A DNA stretch of 64,000 nt from Legionella nautarum (GTDB lineage Bacteria > Pseudomonadota > Gammaproteobacteria > Legionellales > Legionellaceae): NCBI RefSeq assembly GCF_001467895.1, contig NZ_LNYO01000013.1, forward strand, positions 777,134 to 841,133, read 5' to 3'. The translations under genes were made by a program, and so were the position numbers. The notes beneath the pieces were generated by a model. It saw only the letters and a program-made list of their open reading frames with translations. It searched no databases and was not told the origin of the DNA. Every line of letters starts with the position of its first letter. The first letter of the stretch is position 1. Below, in pieces: positions 36,779 to 46,765 of the stretch.

Positions 36779-36838
36779 ATTTTAGACTCTTGAGTGGATC
36801 TGGTACAATTCTCCAACAATTCCAGCTTATTTTTGATT

Positions 36839-37579
36839 ATGCTAAATCACTTGCTAGAACTTCGAAGGCGCATTCTGTACGTTTTTTTATTTTTTCTCGT
36901 CCTTTTTTTTCTCTTTTTTTTCTATGCAAACCATCTATTTCACGCTTTAGTAAACCCTTTACTTAAGGCTCTAGCAAATCAAGATTCTATGATTGCTACA
37001 CAAATTACTTCGCCGGTGCTTATACCCATCAAGCTCGCTGCGGATGTCGCTATGCTTTGCTCAGCTCCTTTTGCTTTATTACAACTCTGGTGTTTTGCCG
37101 CTCCAGGACTCTATAGGAAAGAGCGCTTTCATCTACGTAATGCGATAATTACTAGCTTATTACTATTTTGCCTCGGAGCTTTATTTTGTTTTTACTGCAT
37201 TTTGCCCTACATGTTCCAATTTTTTGCTAAATCAGTCCCTGAAGGCGTTCATCTCATGCCAGATATGGCTGAAACCTTAGATTTTATTACTCGCATGCTG
37301 CTGCTTTTTGGCCTTTGCTTTCAAGTGCCTCTTCTTTGTTTAACCGTCGTGCGTTTAGGCTGGGTTGAGTTGGCCGTGCTAAAAAAAATTAGACCCTACA
37401 TTATTGTTATGGCGTTTGTAGTGGGAATGCTGCTAACACCACCTGATGTATTATCACAAATCATGCTGGCTGTGCCGCTATGCTTACTTTATGAGCTTGG
37501 TATTTTCTTAGCATCTCGCAAAACTTACAATTCAACAGGCGATTTAAGGGGAAGAGACATCGACAAGCGAGAAATTTGA
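36839..37579 (+). CDS. tatC: Sec-independent (Tat) translocase subunit TatC
   Basis: 246 residues, about six TM helices. It opens with MLNHLLELRRRILY, the conserved cytoplasmic NHLxELRxR, and has FAAPGLYRKER before TM3, where the Glu binds twin-arginine signal peptides, and PEGVHLMPDMAETLDFI in the second periplasmic region. TatC is the receptor of the twin-arginine export pathway. No tatA or tatB is adjacent, as is known for Legionella. I start at the ATG 36839, matching family length; a GTG at 36794 would add 15 residues. Neither has a Shine-Dalgarno sequence. Its 3' end overlaps the convergent dehydratase gene by 55 bases. Confidence 0.9.
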   Translation: MLNHLLELRRRILYVFLFFLVLFFLFFFYANHLFHALVNPLLKALANQDSMIATQITSPVLIPIKLAADVAMLCSAPFALLQLWCFAAPGLYRKERFHLRNAIITSLLLFCLGALFCFYCILPYMFQFFAKSVPEGVHLMPDMAETLDFITRMLLLFGLCFQVPLLCLTVVRLGWVELAVLKKIRPYIIVMAFVVGMLLTPPDVLSQIMLAVPLCLLYELGIFLASRKTYNSTGDLRGRDIDKREI

Positions 37580-38556
37580 AACTGCACCATTCTCTTAATC
37601 ATTTCTTCGAAATTGACGGAGGGTTTCCAACCCAACAGTTTTTTTGCTTTTGAAGGATCAGCGACTGTTTGAGTTGTTTCTAGTGGTCGAACAAAAGCTG
37701 GGTCACTGATAACATGATCCCGCCAATCTTTGCCCACATAATGGTAGGCTACTTCACATAACTCTCTAAGCGTATGGAGTTGTCCTGTACCAATAACAAA
37801 ATCGTTGGGCTCATCTTGCTGCAACATTAGCCACATTGCTTGGACATAATCAGGCGCATAACCCCAATCTCTAGCCACCTCAAAATTACCTAAAGCAAGT
37901 TTGCCTTGTGAAACAATAGGTAAGCCTCGCTCATTACGATCAGGAGAATTGATGATATCTAAGGCAGCGCAAGCAGCACCGTAAGCAACTTTCTGAGTGA
38001 CAAAATGCAAGGGGCGCCGCTCACTTTCATGATTGAATAAGATCCCGCTGGCAATAAACAACCCGTAACTCTCCCGATAAATCCGCACCATTTGGTGGGC
38101 ATAAACTTTGGATGCCGCATAAGGATTAGTCGGGTTAAAGGCAGTCTCTTCAGTTTGAGGACTGATTTTAGTCTGCCCAAACATTTCCGATGAAGAAGCG
38201 TGATATACCTTAGCCGTTGGACAGGCTGTCCTTACTGCTTCAAATAGGCGGATTGCGCCTAATCCATTAATACAAAGGGTTTGCGCTGCTTGAGCCCAGG
38301 ACTCTCCTGGTCTTGATTGAGAGGCAAGATTGTAAACTTCATCAGGTTTAACTTGTTCGATGGCAGAAGTGATATCTGCTTCTTCAGCAATGTCACCGTA
38401 AATAAGTTGTAGCTCACCAGGCAATTGAGCAGTTATTGCTGTTTTTTGCTGGCTTTCACGCGCAAATCCAACTACACGATAGCCTTTCTTAAGTAATAAT
38501 TCAGCTAGGAAATAACCGTCTTGTCCGGTAATACCTGTAATTAAAGCGCTACGCAT
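37525..38556 (-). CDS. GDP-mannose 4,6-dehydratase family protein (divergent Gmd paralog)
   Basis: 343 residues, extended SDR. GITGQDGYFLAELL is the NAD(P)-binding loop as in Gmd; YAASKVYAHQMV holds the catalytic Tyr and Lys; HESERRPLHFVTQKV and DWGYAPDYVQAMWLMLQQ are Gmd-type substrate motifs. The middle (NLASQSRPGESWAQAAQT) departs from the usual AAxSHVAVSF found in the second Gmd of this window, so it may make a different 6-deoxy sugar or act on another GDP/UDP-sugar. AGGA lies 7 bases before the ATG. It is the first sugar gene of the polysaccharide region. Confidence 0.85.
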   Translation of the reverse strand: MRSALITGITGQDGYFLAELLLKKGYRVVGFARESQQKTAITAQLPGELQLIYGDIAEEADITSAIEQVKPDEVYNLASQSRPGESWAQAAQTLCINGLGAIRLFEAVRTACPTAKVYHASSSEMFGQTKISPQTEETAFNPTNPYAASKVYAHQMVRIYRESYGLFIASGILFNHESERRPLHFVTQKVAYGAACAALDIINSPDRNERGLPIVSQGKLALGNFEVARDWGYAPDYVQAMWLMLQQDEPNDFVIGTGQLHTLRELCEVAYHYVGKDWRDHVISDPAFVRPLETTQTVADPSKAKKLLGWKPSVNFEEMIKRMVQFQISRLSMSLPLKSPVEL

Positions 38557-38872
38557 TCAGTATCCTCATAATACCCCAGCCCTATATGGTAAAAATATCG
38601 GATAAATACTCCAGAGCAGAGCGCTTAACCTGATAACTCTTAATTAAACTGAAAAGCTATCTCACCATAAAGTCAGCAATCATCCTTATTGATTTGCCTT
38701 TTTCACAATTTTTCGCCAGAGTACTTTTTCCATCAAAAAAAGTCAATGAGCATAGCTATGAGATCTTTTATGCCATCTGGTATACTATCGCGTTCTGAGA
38801 AATCGAAACAACACAATTTTTGTTCAATGAGAGAGTTACTCCACAACCTTAAGGAAACAAGGATCGAATTTC

Positions 38873-40069
38873 ATGCTGACTAATCATAAAATGCATATTG
38901 GCTTTGATATTTCCCAAACGGGGAGTGGTAAAGCCGGCTGTGGCTTTTTTGCACATGCAATGATCCAAGCAATGTTAGATCTTGCCCCAGAGCATCGCTA
39001 TTCACTTTATCCAAGTTTTGGCGATTTCTATTTTGACGCCTTAATGCCCCTCCAAAACCCCTATAAAGTAGGGCATTATGGTCCGCGGCATCTGACTCGT
39101 GATCTGGCCGCCTCTTTTTGGACAAAACAAGAACTGGAAAACTCCTTAGGAATACCTGATATCATCCATGCCAATAATTTTTGGTGCCCGACCCAACTTA
39201 AAGCAAGCCGACTTATTTATACCTTTTATGATATGGGTTTCGTGGTGAATCCCAACTGGTCTACGGAAGCGAATCGTCTAGGCTGTTTTAATGGTGTTTT
39301 TCGCTCGTCTCTCGCTGCTGATTGGATAGTTGCCATTTCTGAGGCTTCAAAAACACATTATTTAAGTGTATTTCCTCATTTTCCAGAGGACAGAATTCGC
39401 GTGATTTATCCTTGCTCACGTTTTGCTAATACTCAATTAGAAGGCAAACGCCCCAAGGCACTTAAATCAATTTCTCCCGGTCAATTCTGGCTCAATGTCG
39501 GCACTATTGAGCCGCGAAAAAATCAGCGTTGCCTAGCACAAGCCTATGCGCGCTACTTAGCTCTCAATGGCAAACCTATGCCCCTTGTCTTCGCAGGTGG
39601 TGAAGGTTGGCTAATGAATGATTTTAAAGCCCATTTGCAGGAACTAGGCATTGAGTCACAAGTTATTTTTACAGGTTATATTTCCGATGAGGAATTGATT
39701 TGGCTTTATCAAAATTGCTATGCAAATCTTTATTGCTCGCTGTTTGAGGGCTTTGGCTTACCTATTTTAGAAGGCATGCAATTTGGCGCCCCCACGCTCA
39801 ACTCCCATTCCACTTCTATGCCAGAGATAGCAGGAGATGCAACAGTATTACTTTCCCCTGAACATGCTGAAGATTGGACACAAGCGATGCTAAAGTTAGC
39901 CACAGAGCCCTCAGAAAGAGAAAGGCTTAGCTTAGCTGCCCGAGAGCAAGCAGCTACTTTTATTTGGAAACAAAGCGCTGAAGCCTTGCTGGAGCTTTAT
40001 AACGAAGCACTGGCAGCCCCCAAACGAGAACAGTTAGCAAAACCTCCAAAAATGATGGAGGTTTTGTAA
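38873..40069 (+). CDS. Glycosyltransferase family 4 (GT-B)
   Basis: 398 residues. N-terminal lobe begins IGFDISQTGSGKAGCGFFAHAM; the C-terminal lobe carries NVGTIEPRKNQRCL, FTGYISDEELIWLY and CSLFEGFGLPILEGM, where the Glu-x7-Glu motif binds the nucleotide sugar. Retaining transfer of a hexose, probably mannose or a 6-deoxy sugar, to the growing O-chain in the cytoplasm. It starts a run of three transferase genes on this strand. Confidence 0.88.
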   Translation: MLTNHKMHIGFDISQTGSGKAGCGFFAHAMIQAMLDLAPEHRYSLYPSFGDFYFDALMPLQNPYKVGHYGPRHLTRDLAASFWTKQELENSLGIPDIIHANNFWCPTQLKASRLIYTFYDMGFVVNPNWSTEANRLGCFNGVFRSSLAADWIVAISEASKTHYLSVFPHFPEDRIRVIYPCSRFANTQLEGKRPKALKSISPGQFWLNVGTIEPRKNQRCLAQAYARYLALNGKPMPLVFAGGEGWLMNDFKAHLQELGIESQVIFTGYISDEELIWLYQNCYANLYCSLFEGFGLPILEGMQFGAPTLNSHSTSMPEIAGDATVLLSPEHAEDWTQAMLKLATEPSERERLSLAAREQAATFIWKQSAEALLELYNEALAAPKREQLAKPPKMMEVL

Positions 40070-40107
40070 TGATTAAACCTGTCATTCCCTACGAAAAAGG
40101 AGAGTAA

Positions 40108-42840
40108 ATGCGCAGATGTTGGTGTGGTGATCATTCACTTATTTCTTTTAATGAAGAATATGTTGTTTGCCAATCCTGTAAAACCTTGATTTCGCAAAGC
40201 GAACTTACGAATGACCAATATTTAGTGACCAATGATGAAACCGATTTTTACGGTAAACAGTATTGGCTTAGCCATCAAAGCCAAGAGTTGGGTATTAGTG
40301 ATATCTATGCGCGTGCACGCTTAGATTTGGGCGAAAGAAATCTGCACTGGCTCAAAACGATATTGAAATACAAATTGCCTCCAGCCAAAGTTTTAGAGCT
40401 AGGTTGTAGCCATGGCAGTTTTATCGCCTTATTACGTCAAATTGGCTATGACGCAATGGGTGTCGAACTCAGCTCCTGGGTTGTTAATTTTGCCCAACAA
40501 ACCTTCAATGCACCGGTCTCTCTCGGCCCGCTAGAGAATTTAAGCTTATCCAAAACTAGTTTTGATGTCATTGTTCTCATGGATGTTCTTGAGCATTTAC
40601 CTGATCCGCTAGCAACCATTAAATTTTGTATGAGCCTGCTTAAACCCGAAGGTTTTTTATTAATACAAACACCGCAATTTCAAGAAAATCTGAACTATAG
40701 TCAGTTACTCGAGGAAAAAAGTCCGTTTTTAACGATGCTTGTTAAAGATGAACATCTTTATTTATTTAGCAAAAAATCAATTAAAGTTTTTTTTAATCAC
40801 CTTGAGGTTCAATATCTTCACTTCGAACCAGCTATATTTGCACAATATGATATGTTTTTCACCGCCAGCCGAACGCCGCTAAAGACTAATTCATCTGCTG
40901 AAATTGAAGCAACTCTTCTTGCTAATCCGCAAAATCGATTTATCTTAGCCTTACTCGATTTACGGGAGCGCGAATTACATTTGAGCAAATTACTCGAAGA
41001 ATCTGAAACGGATAGAGTTGCTCGCTTAGAGCAAATTCATACTCTGACCGCTATGATTAAAGACCATGAATCCGCGAGCTCTGCCCGCAGAAAACAAATT
41101 GAACAGCATAAAGCTAGCTTAGATACTTTATTTTCTCGACCAATGTTTCGCTTGTTAAATTGCTTTGCTAAATGGCCTGAGCTCAAAAAATTACAAAACT
41201 CGTTTAAAAATACAGGACTCAAAACCATTGCCGTCGATCTGACGCCAATTCTCCCAGGAGGAGAAAATGGGGGAGCAAAAATTTTTGTGCTTGAGCTGCT
41301 TAAGCAATTAGCAGCATTAGCGCCTGAAACCCAATTTATCTTACTTACCCAAGCCGCCTCTCACGAGGAACTTAGCGCGTTAGAAAGCAGCAACATGAAA
41401 TGTATGATGGTGCTCGATAAACCGGTAAAAAGCTCTCTCTGGTATCGCCTGTTGTCTGCGAGTGCGCGAAGAATTCCTTATCTACCGCGAAAATTATCCT
41501 ATTTAGGCTATCGTCTGAATGTTTTATTGAAGAGAAAAGGAAGCAACTCCTTATTGCACAATCTCGGTGCTGACTTACTGTTTTGCCCCTTTACTGCACC
41601 CACGTATTTTGAGTTAGGCGTACCGACTGTTTGTACACTTTACGATCTACAATATAAAACTTATCCTGAATTTTTTACTGCCGAAGATGTCGCTCATCGC
41701 CAACATACTTTTGCTGAAGCCTGTCGTCGAGCCTCAATGCTGACCGCTATTTCAGAATATTCCCGCCAATCCGCCATTACTCATGGAGGTATTAGACCAG
41801 AAAAAATACGGACCATTTATTTGCAAATGGCACAGCGCATTTTGCCTGAGGCGGCTCAAGATAAAACTATCTTGACGAAACTTAAACTTAATACAAAACA
41901 CTACTTGTTATATCCGGCCAATTTTTGGAAACATAAAAATCACGAAATGCTGCTAACCGCATTTGGCATGGCTTGTAAGCAAGGGTTAGCCTCCAACATC
42001 AAATTGGTTTGCACGGGAGCAGAAAACGCCCGCTTAACTTTCTTAGCCGATGCTGCAGAAAAGATGAATCTGGGTGAACAAGTTGTGTTCCCAGGCTATT
42101 TGAACAATAGCGAATTATCAGTCCTCATGGCGAATAGCTCCGGGGTCATTTTCCCCTCGCTTTATGAAGGTTTTGGTTTACCCGTTATTGAAGCAATGGC
42201 GGCCGGTATTCCCGTTGCCTGCAGTAATTTAACTTCTCTGCCTGAGGTGGTGGGTGAGGCTGCTATACTTTTTAATCCCCGTATCCCAACGCAGATTGCT
42301 GAGGCTATTATCTCCTTGCAAAATGATAAAAAATTACGCGAACAACTGATTGCAGCAGGAAAAGAACGGGCAAAAAGCTTCTCAGATTCTCAACGTATGG
42401 CCCAGGAATACTGGTATCTATTTCAACATGCCATTAAAGAAAATCATCATGAGGATGAACTCACTGGCGCCTATGAAGATGGTTGGGTAGGTTCACGTAT
42501 GAATGTACAAGTTGCGCCCCATACCTCTAAACAAACACTCGAATTGGAATTGTATGTACCCGATTGGCTGCCGCAATCGAAGATCCTAGTCAAAGCCGTT
42601 CGCGATGGGGTAGACCAAAACAATCCTCTTGAGATTAGTCGCGGCAAGAAAGCCTTATTGACGCTTCCTCTCACCACTGAAGGCGGGCATTATGAAATCA
42701 GGATGGAACCTACTTTCGTTCCTGCAAAAACGGGGTATAGCAGTCATGACCAACGAGAGCTTTCCTTGATCGTTCAACGTTGCTCTGTTCTTCGCAATGG
42801 CGAATCCGTTCAATTAATTGCAGAGAAAGGACTAGTATGA
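40108..42840 (+). CDS. Fused zinc-ribbon/methyltransferase - GT4 glycosyltransferase (910 aa)
   Basis: A multidomain protein. Residues 1-30: small zinc ribbon (Cys4, Cys6, Cys21, Cys24). About 75-260: SAM-dependent methyltransferase (VLELGCSHGSF, motif I at 95-105; DVLEHLPDP). About 285-345: charged coiled coil. About 370-775: GT4 transferase with NFWKHKNHEMLLTAF, FPGYLNNSELSVLM and PSLYEGFGLPVIEAM. 790-910: beta-rich extra domain. It could methylate a chain end or sugar and extend the chain; such coiled-coil-linked pairs are known in O-chain length control (WbdD-like capping). Good Shine-Dalgarno AAGGAG before the ATG. The stop overlaps the next ATG (ATGA). Confidence 0.85.
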   Translation: MRRCWCGDHSLISFNEEYVVCQSCKTLISQSELTNDQYLVTNDETDFYGKQYWLSHQSQELGISDIYARARLDLGERNLHWLKTILKYKLPPAKVLELGCSHGSFIALLRQIGYDAMGVELSSWVVNFAQQTFNAPVSLGPLENLSLSKTSFDVIVLMDVLEHLPDPLATIKFCMSLLKPEGFLLIQTPQFQENLNYSQLLEEKSPFLTMLVKDEHLYLFSKKSIKVFFNHLEVQYLHFEPAIFAQYDMFFTASRTPLKTNSSAEIEATLLANPQNRFILALLDLRERELHLSKLLEESETDRVARLEQIHTLTAMIKDHESASSARRKQIEQHKASLDTLFSRPMFRLLNCFAKWPELKKLQNSFKNTGLKTIAVDLTPILPGGENGGAKIFVLELLKQLAALAPETQFILLTQAASHEELSALESSNMKCMMVLDKPVKSSLWYRLLSASARRIPYLPRKLSYLGYRLNVLLKRKGSNSLLHNLGADLLFCPFTAPTYFELGVPTVCTLYDLQYKTYPEFFTAEDVAHRQHTFAEACRRASMLTAISEYSRQSAITHGGIRPEKIRTIYLQMAQRILPEAAQDKTILTKLKLNTKHYLLYPANFWKHKNHEMLLTAFGMACKQGLASNIKLVCTGAENARLTFLADAAEKMNLGEQVVFPGYLNNSELSVLMANSSGVIFPSLYEGFGLPVIEAMAAGIPVACSNLTSLPEVVGEAAILFNPRIPTQIAEAIISLQNDKKLREQLIAAGKERAKSFSDSQRMAQEYWYLFQHAIKENHHEDELTGAYEDGWVGSRMNVQVAPHTSKQTLELELYVPDWLPQSKILVKAVRDGVDQNNPLEISRGKKALLTLPLTTEGGHYEIRMEPTFVPAKTGYSSHDQRELSLIVQRCSVLRNGESVQLIAEKGLV

Positions 42841-43691
42841 AAATAAGTATTATCACTCCCTCGTTTAACCAAGGACAATTTATTGAGCGCACTCTATTAA
42901 GCGTCGCTCAGCAAACAGGGGGGGAAATTGAGCATGTTGTATTCGATGGTGGAAGCACCGATAACACCGTTGATCTGCTTAAAAAGGCAAGTTCTTTAAC
43001 GAGCTGGGTCTCTGAAAAAGATAAGGGGCAAACGGATGCTGTCAATAAAGGCATCCGCGCAACCAACGGTGAAATCATTGGCTGGCTTAACTCCGATGAT
43101 GTGTATTATCCCGGCGCGATCGAAGAGGTTCTCAATTTTTTTGCAGCAAATCCTGAAGTTGATGTGGTTTATGGTATGGCCGATCATATTGATATCAACG
43201 ATCAAGCTTTTGAAACCTATCCTACCGAAGCCTGGGATTTCGAGCGCTTAAAACAAACTTGTATCATCTGTCAGCCCGCACTCTTTTTTCGACGTAAAGT
43301 TGTAGAAGAACATGGTTTATTGGATGAATCCTTGAACTACTGCATGGATTACGAATACTGGCTGCGATTAGGTAAGGCAGGCGTCCGATTTGCCTACCTT
43401 GAAAAAAAACTTGCTGGCTCCAGACTCTACGCAGAAAACAAAACGCTTGGAGCAAAAGTCAAAGTTCATTATGAAATTAATAACATGTTCAGAGATAAGT
43501 TTGGCAAAGTCCCCGATCGTTGGTTATTTAATTATGCGCATGCAGTAGTAGAAGCTAAGACCATTCGGCAAAAAAATCCCAATCGGTTTATGCTTTCTCT
43601 TTTCTTATCCTCAGTCTGGTCTACTTTCCATTGGAATAAAGGTCTCTCTGCTAGCTTTACCAAAAGCTTATTTGGTTGGAAAAATTTATAA
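42837..43691 (+). CDS. Glycosyltransferase family 2
   Basis: 284 residues, GT-A fold. ISIITPSFNQGQFIERTLLSV starts the domain; VFDGGSTDNTVD, SEKDKGQTDAVNKGI and WLNSDDVYYPGA (DxD-type motif Ser-Asp-Asp) follow. Inverting transferase of O-chain or core synthesis. The ATG overlaps the preceding stop by 4 bases, so it is coupled to the methyltransferase-GT fusion. A close paralog starts at 63503. Confidence 0.9.
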   Translation: MKISIITPSFNQGQFIERTLLSVAQQTGGEIEHVVFDGGSTDNTVDLLKKASSLTSWVSEKDKGQTDAVNKGIRATNGEIIGWLNSDDVYYPGAIEEVLNFFAANPEVDVVYGMADHIDINDQAFETYPTEAWDFERLKQTCIICQPALFFRRKVVEEHGLLDESLNYCMDYEYWLRLGKAGVRFAYLEKKLAGSRLYAENKTLGAKVKVHYEINNMFRDKFGKVPDRWLFNYAHAVVEAKTIRQKNPNRFMLSLFLSSVWSTFHWNKGLSASFTKSLFGWKNL

Positions 43692-43863
43692 CCGGTGGTT
43701 ACAATTTGGCGAATTATTTTCCGATATGAGAGCAGTAAAACCCATTATTTTGGATTGCATTATTATTTCGCATTGTAAATCTGAATAACTAAACTTGATG
43801 TACCTAGCCTTCTCTTAATAGCAAAAACAAGGCTTACCCCCATTCTTCTTTGAGTCTTTAAGT

Positions 43864-45147
43864 ATGAAAACTTATTATGAAATATTAAACGTTGCAAAAA
43901 ACGCAGACTCTGCGGAAATCAAAAAATCCTTTCGTGCTTTAGCACTAAAATGGCATCCTGATAAAAATAAAACTGTAGGGGCTCGAGAAAAATTCGAAGA
44001 AATAAATAAAGCTTATTGTATTTTAATAGATCCTGAAAAACGTAAACGATACGATGAAGCACTACAGAAACGTAGCTCTTCCTGTTTTAATGTAGATCTC
44101 GATGATTTGCTGTATAGCAATTATAGTAAGCAAGGATTGCAGGCTTTGTTAACGGCCTTAATGAAAGAAATAACAATTTTTTCTTCGAAATCATTTGATG
44201 GATTTTTCGTTAATAAAACTGAGATGATTTCAGCATTCCAAAAGTTTTATCAAATTGGGCACCGGCACCGATGTTCAGAATATGGTTGGGATGTGGAAAC
44301 AGTCGATTTTAGCAAAAAAATGCTTGCTCTCCTATTAAAATTAAATGATGGCAATAGCGAAAATATTGAGGATATTATACTTAGATTTGGTGAAAATATT
44401 GGCTATTATCCGGGGTTTAATAGTGCAGAAATGGGTGAAATTTTCAATGCTATTATGCTTAATAGCATCGGCATCACACTCGAAGAAACAGATGTTTACA
44501 GGCTCATAGGTTTAGATAAATTGGATACTGAAATCAATCGTCTCAGTAAACTTACAAGCAAATCCGTCGCGACAGCCCCACATCAGCAATTTTTAAATTC
44601 TTTATTACACTTTAGAACTGAAGTCAGAAAAGACATAGAAATCATAAAAGCCAGAACAGTTTCTGATCAACAAAATACAGAGATAATGCAAAGCGCCACT
44701 GTAGCGATCGTTAAAGATACTGTATCCATGTTATCAGCACTGCATTATTTACCATCAACTCAACAAAATGACATGGAACTTCTTAATGCTTATAAAAAAC
44801 AATGCCAGTTTTACACACCTTCATTTTCAAATTTCATGCAGGCTATCGGTGTTGTTATGTACTGTGCGTTTATTCATGGCATCACTCTAGGAGTTTTAGC
44901 TTGTGTAATAGGCAATGATTTAATCTTATCGGATGGTAAAAATCTATGTGGCATTCCACAACATGAAAGCATTTTAAAAAGATTAGTATTTCAGCCAGCA
45001 AATCATGCTCCACTAGCAGCTCATCAGGTGATAAAAACTGCGAAAAACTTTATTCAGCCTTCACAATACAATTTTTGTTTTTTCGCCCATGATGGGTCTG
45101 AAGGGAATAGTAATATACCTAATGCAACTGAGCTGAGTCCTGCATGA
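43864..45147 (+). CDS. J-domain protein with unknown C-terminal region; effector candidate
   Basis: 427 residues. Residues 1-70 are a canonical J-domain (YEILNVAKNADSAEIKKSF; HPD at 31-33; KRKRYDEAL) able to stimulate an Hsp70 ATPase. No Gly/Phe region, zinc fingers or DnaJ C-terminal domain follow; instead there are about 270 residues of helical, unrecognised sequence and one hydrophobic segment near 335-355 (VVMYCAFIHGITLGVLACVIG). The tail contains an acidic/Asn-rich end. DnaJ-domain orphans are found among Legionella effectors that engage host Hsp70, but this is inference. It interrupts the glycosyltransferase cluster. Confidence 0.75.
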   Translation: MKTYYEILNVAKNADSAEIKKSFRALALKWHPDKNKTVGAREKFEEINKAYCILIDPEKRKRYDEALQKRSSSCFNVDLDDLLYSNYSKQGLQALLTALMKEITIFSSKSFDGFFVNKTEMISAFQKFYQIGHRHRCSEYGWDVETVDFSKKMLALLLKLNDGNSENIEDIILRFGENIGYYPGFNSAEMGEIFNAIMLNSIGITLEETDVYRLIGLDKLDTEINRLSKLTSKSVATAPHQQFLNSLLHFRTEVRKDIEIIKARTVSDQQNTEIMQSATVAIVKDTVSMLSALHYLPSTQQNDMELLNAYKKQCQFYTPSFSNFMQAIGVVMYCAFIHGITLGVLACVIGNDLILSDGKNLCGIPQHESILKRLVFQPANHAPLAAHQVIKTAKNFIQPSQYNFCFFAHDGSEGNSNIPNATELSPA

Positions 45148-45178
45148 TTATTAAGCCCTAGCCCTAAACAACCAGCTC

Positions 45179-46330
45179 TCACTCAGCTTGCGGATTTCCA
45201 GGAAGAAAAACAGAACGCCGACGCAGTTTCAAGAGGGCTGAACTCAACTTTTTACCCAAGTTGTTTGATGGAACTTCGATCCATCGATAAGTCAGGCTTG
45301 ACAGTAAGATAACGAGAGCTAAATAACCAAGAGTAAAGCCAAGCATATTAAAATAAGTGCCGGTGAAGTTATATTGGGTCTTCAGATATAAAAATAGAGG
45401 GAAATGAATTAAATAAATACTAAACGAGATTTTTCCCAAATACCGTATCGGGGCAAGTCGAAGGAAAGCATTAAAATAAGACTGCTTTTGGGAGGTGATA
45501 AATAACAAAATAAATGAGCAAGCTAGGATTTCGGGAAAAACCCAAGATTGCCAATGACCATAATTCCAATCTCTTAGGCCAAAACTAAACTGTGGTGCTA
45601 AGAGCAACATCATTGTCGCTAAGCCTAAAAGCAGAAAGCTATAGTTTTTCGGCATAAATTTCGTCGCTTTTGGACTCAATTTGTCAATAATCAATCCCGC
45701 ATGAAAGAAAACAAGAAATTGAATATAGATAGGATCCTGCCAACAAAAACTTAGGTAGCTGAATAATATAAACAGAGCAAGGTTAAGTACTTTGCCGCCA
45801 AATTCAAACAGCAAGAAAATAGCTGGAAAAACAATACTACAATACAACTCAACTTTTAATGACCATAGCGGCACATTAAGGTTTATATCATTTAAGAATA
45901 AAGTGCTAACTAGAAGTGAATACTCGAGCTTCGTCATTAAATTCAATAAGAAAAACGCAAAAACTGTAGTCGCCCACATCAAAGGAATTAATCGAAATGC
46001 GCGTCGACAAAGATAAGCTAGAAACGAAAACAGATCGGCTATCGGTTCCTTTCTAAGTTGACGCCCTAAAACAAGACCACTAATCGTAAAAAAAAGCAGT
46101 ACCGCAGGCTGAGGATCAAACAGACCGGCTATGAGAACCGCGATGGGATCATGGTGGGAAGGGGTCACTGGACGTCCAGCATATAATAGCGGTAAAAAAA
46201 GAAGCAAGTAAAGATGCCCCATAACAACCGCAAAAGAAGCGACGCCTCGCAAGGATTCAATCTCAGGGGAAAAAGAGCTCGTTTTGGGTTGAGGACTTGT
46301 TTTTTCTACAGCACCTAAAGTAGTGACCAT
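45179..46330 (-). CDS. Acyltransferase family 3 (OafA-like O-antigen acetylase)
   Basis: 383 residues, about ten TM helices. SPEIESLRGVASFAVVMGHLY includes the family's RGxA and the conserved His; FFTISGLVLGRQL and SFSIYLIHFPLFLYL (TM10 region) also fit. These enzymes acetylate sugars of LPS O-chains and other surface glycans using acetyl-CoA across the inner membrane. ATG at 46330 is chosen because AGGC precedes it and the transferase fold starts soon after; the frame remains open upstream to 46468 with no good start. The gap 46331-46765 shows no other gene. Confidence 0.85.
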   Translation of the reverse strand: MVTTLGAVEKTSPQPKTSSFSPEIESLRGVASFAVVMGHLYLLLFLPLLYAGRPVTPSHHDPIAVLIAGLFDPQPAVLLFFTISGLVLGRQLRKEPIADLFSFLAYLCRRAFRLIPLMWATTVFAFFLLNLMTKLEYSLLVSTLFLNDINLNVPLWSLKVELYCSIVFPAIFLLFEFGGKVLNLALFILFSYLSFCWQDPIYIQFLVFFHAGLIIDKLSPKATKFMPKNYSFLLLGLATMMLLLAPQFSFGLRDWNYGHWQSWVFPEILACSFILLFITSQKQSYFNAFLRLAPIRYLGKISFSIYLIHFPLFLYLKTQYNFTGTYFNMLGFTLGYLALVILLSSLTYRWIEVPSNNLGKKLSSALLKLRRRSVFLPGNPQAE

Positions 46331-46765
46331 AATGCCTATTAAACCGTATGATTGGGTTACAAATATAAGGGAAAAATCCATTTGTGCTTCAGAAATAACA
46401 AGTACTTCCCTTCGACAAGCAACTCGGGTTGCGGATTTCCTATAATAATCCTTTGCTCTATACTCCACAAGCTCTAGTGGAGGTTCGGCCTTAGCTAATC
46501 CCGACCTATATCAGCGCTCCATAACTAACCGACGCCATCCCTTAAAACCATTCAGAAAGTAGACAGGAAATTTTATTTTACTCGCGCCTACAAGTAGGTG
46601 AAATATGGACAAAAATCAGTATAATCCCGTATCGACTCAAAATTCTACATTCAAGAATTAGCAATTGAAAATGAATATCGCTACACTCTTGGCTACTTAA
46701 TAAGGCAAAACAATAAACTTGGACAGTTATAGGACACTAAGTTTCGTTGTAGATAAGGGGATTTT

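Noticed and set aside
36743-36790. Short leader-peptide gene before tatC
   Set aside because: It lies within the 6S RNA candidate, whose conserved sequence explains the AGGAGG; kept only as a low-interest finding.
38879-39125. Antisense frames inside the glycosyltransferase and other long genes
   Set aside because: They lie wholly within strongly recognised genes on the other strand or in another frame and have no family signature.
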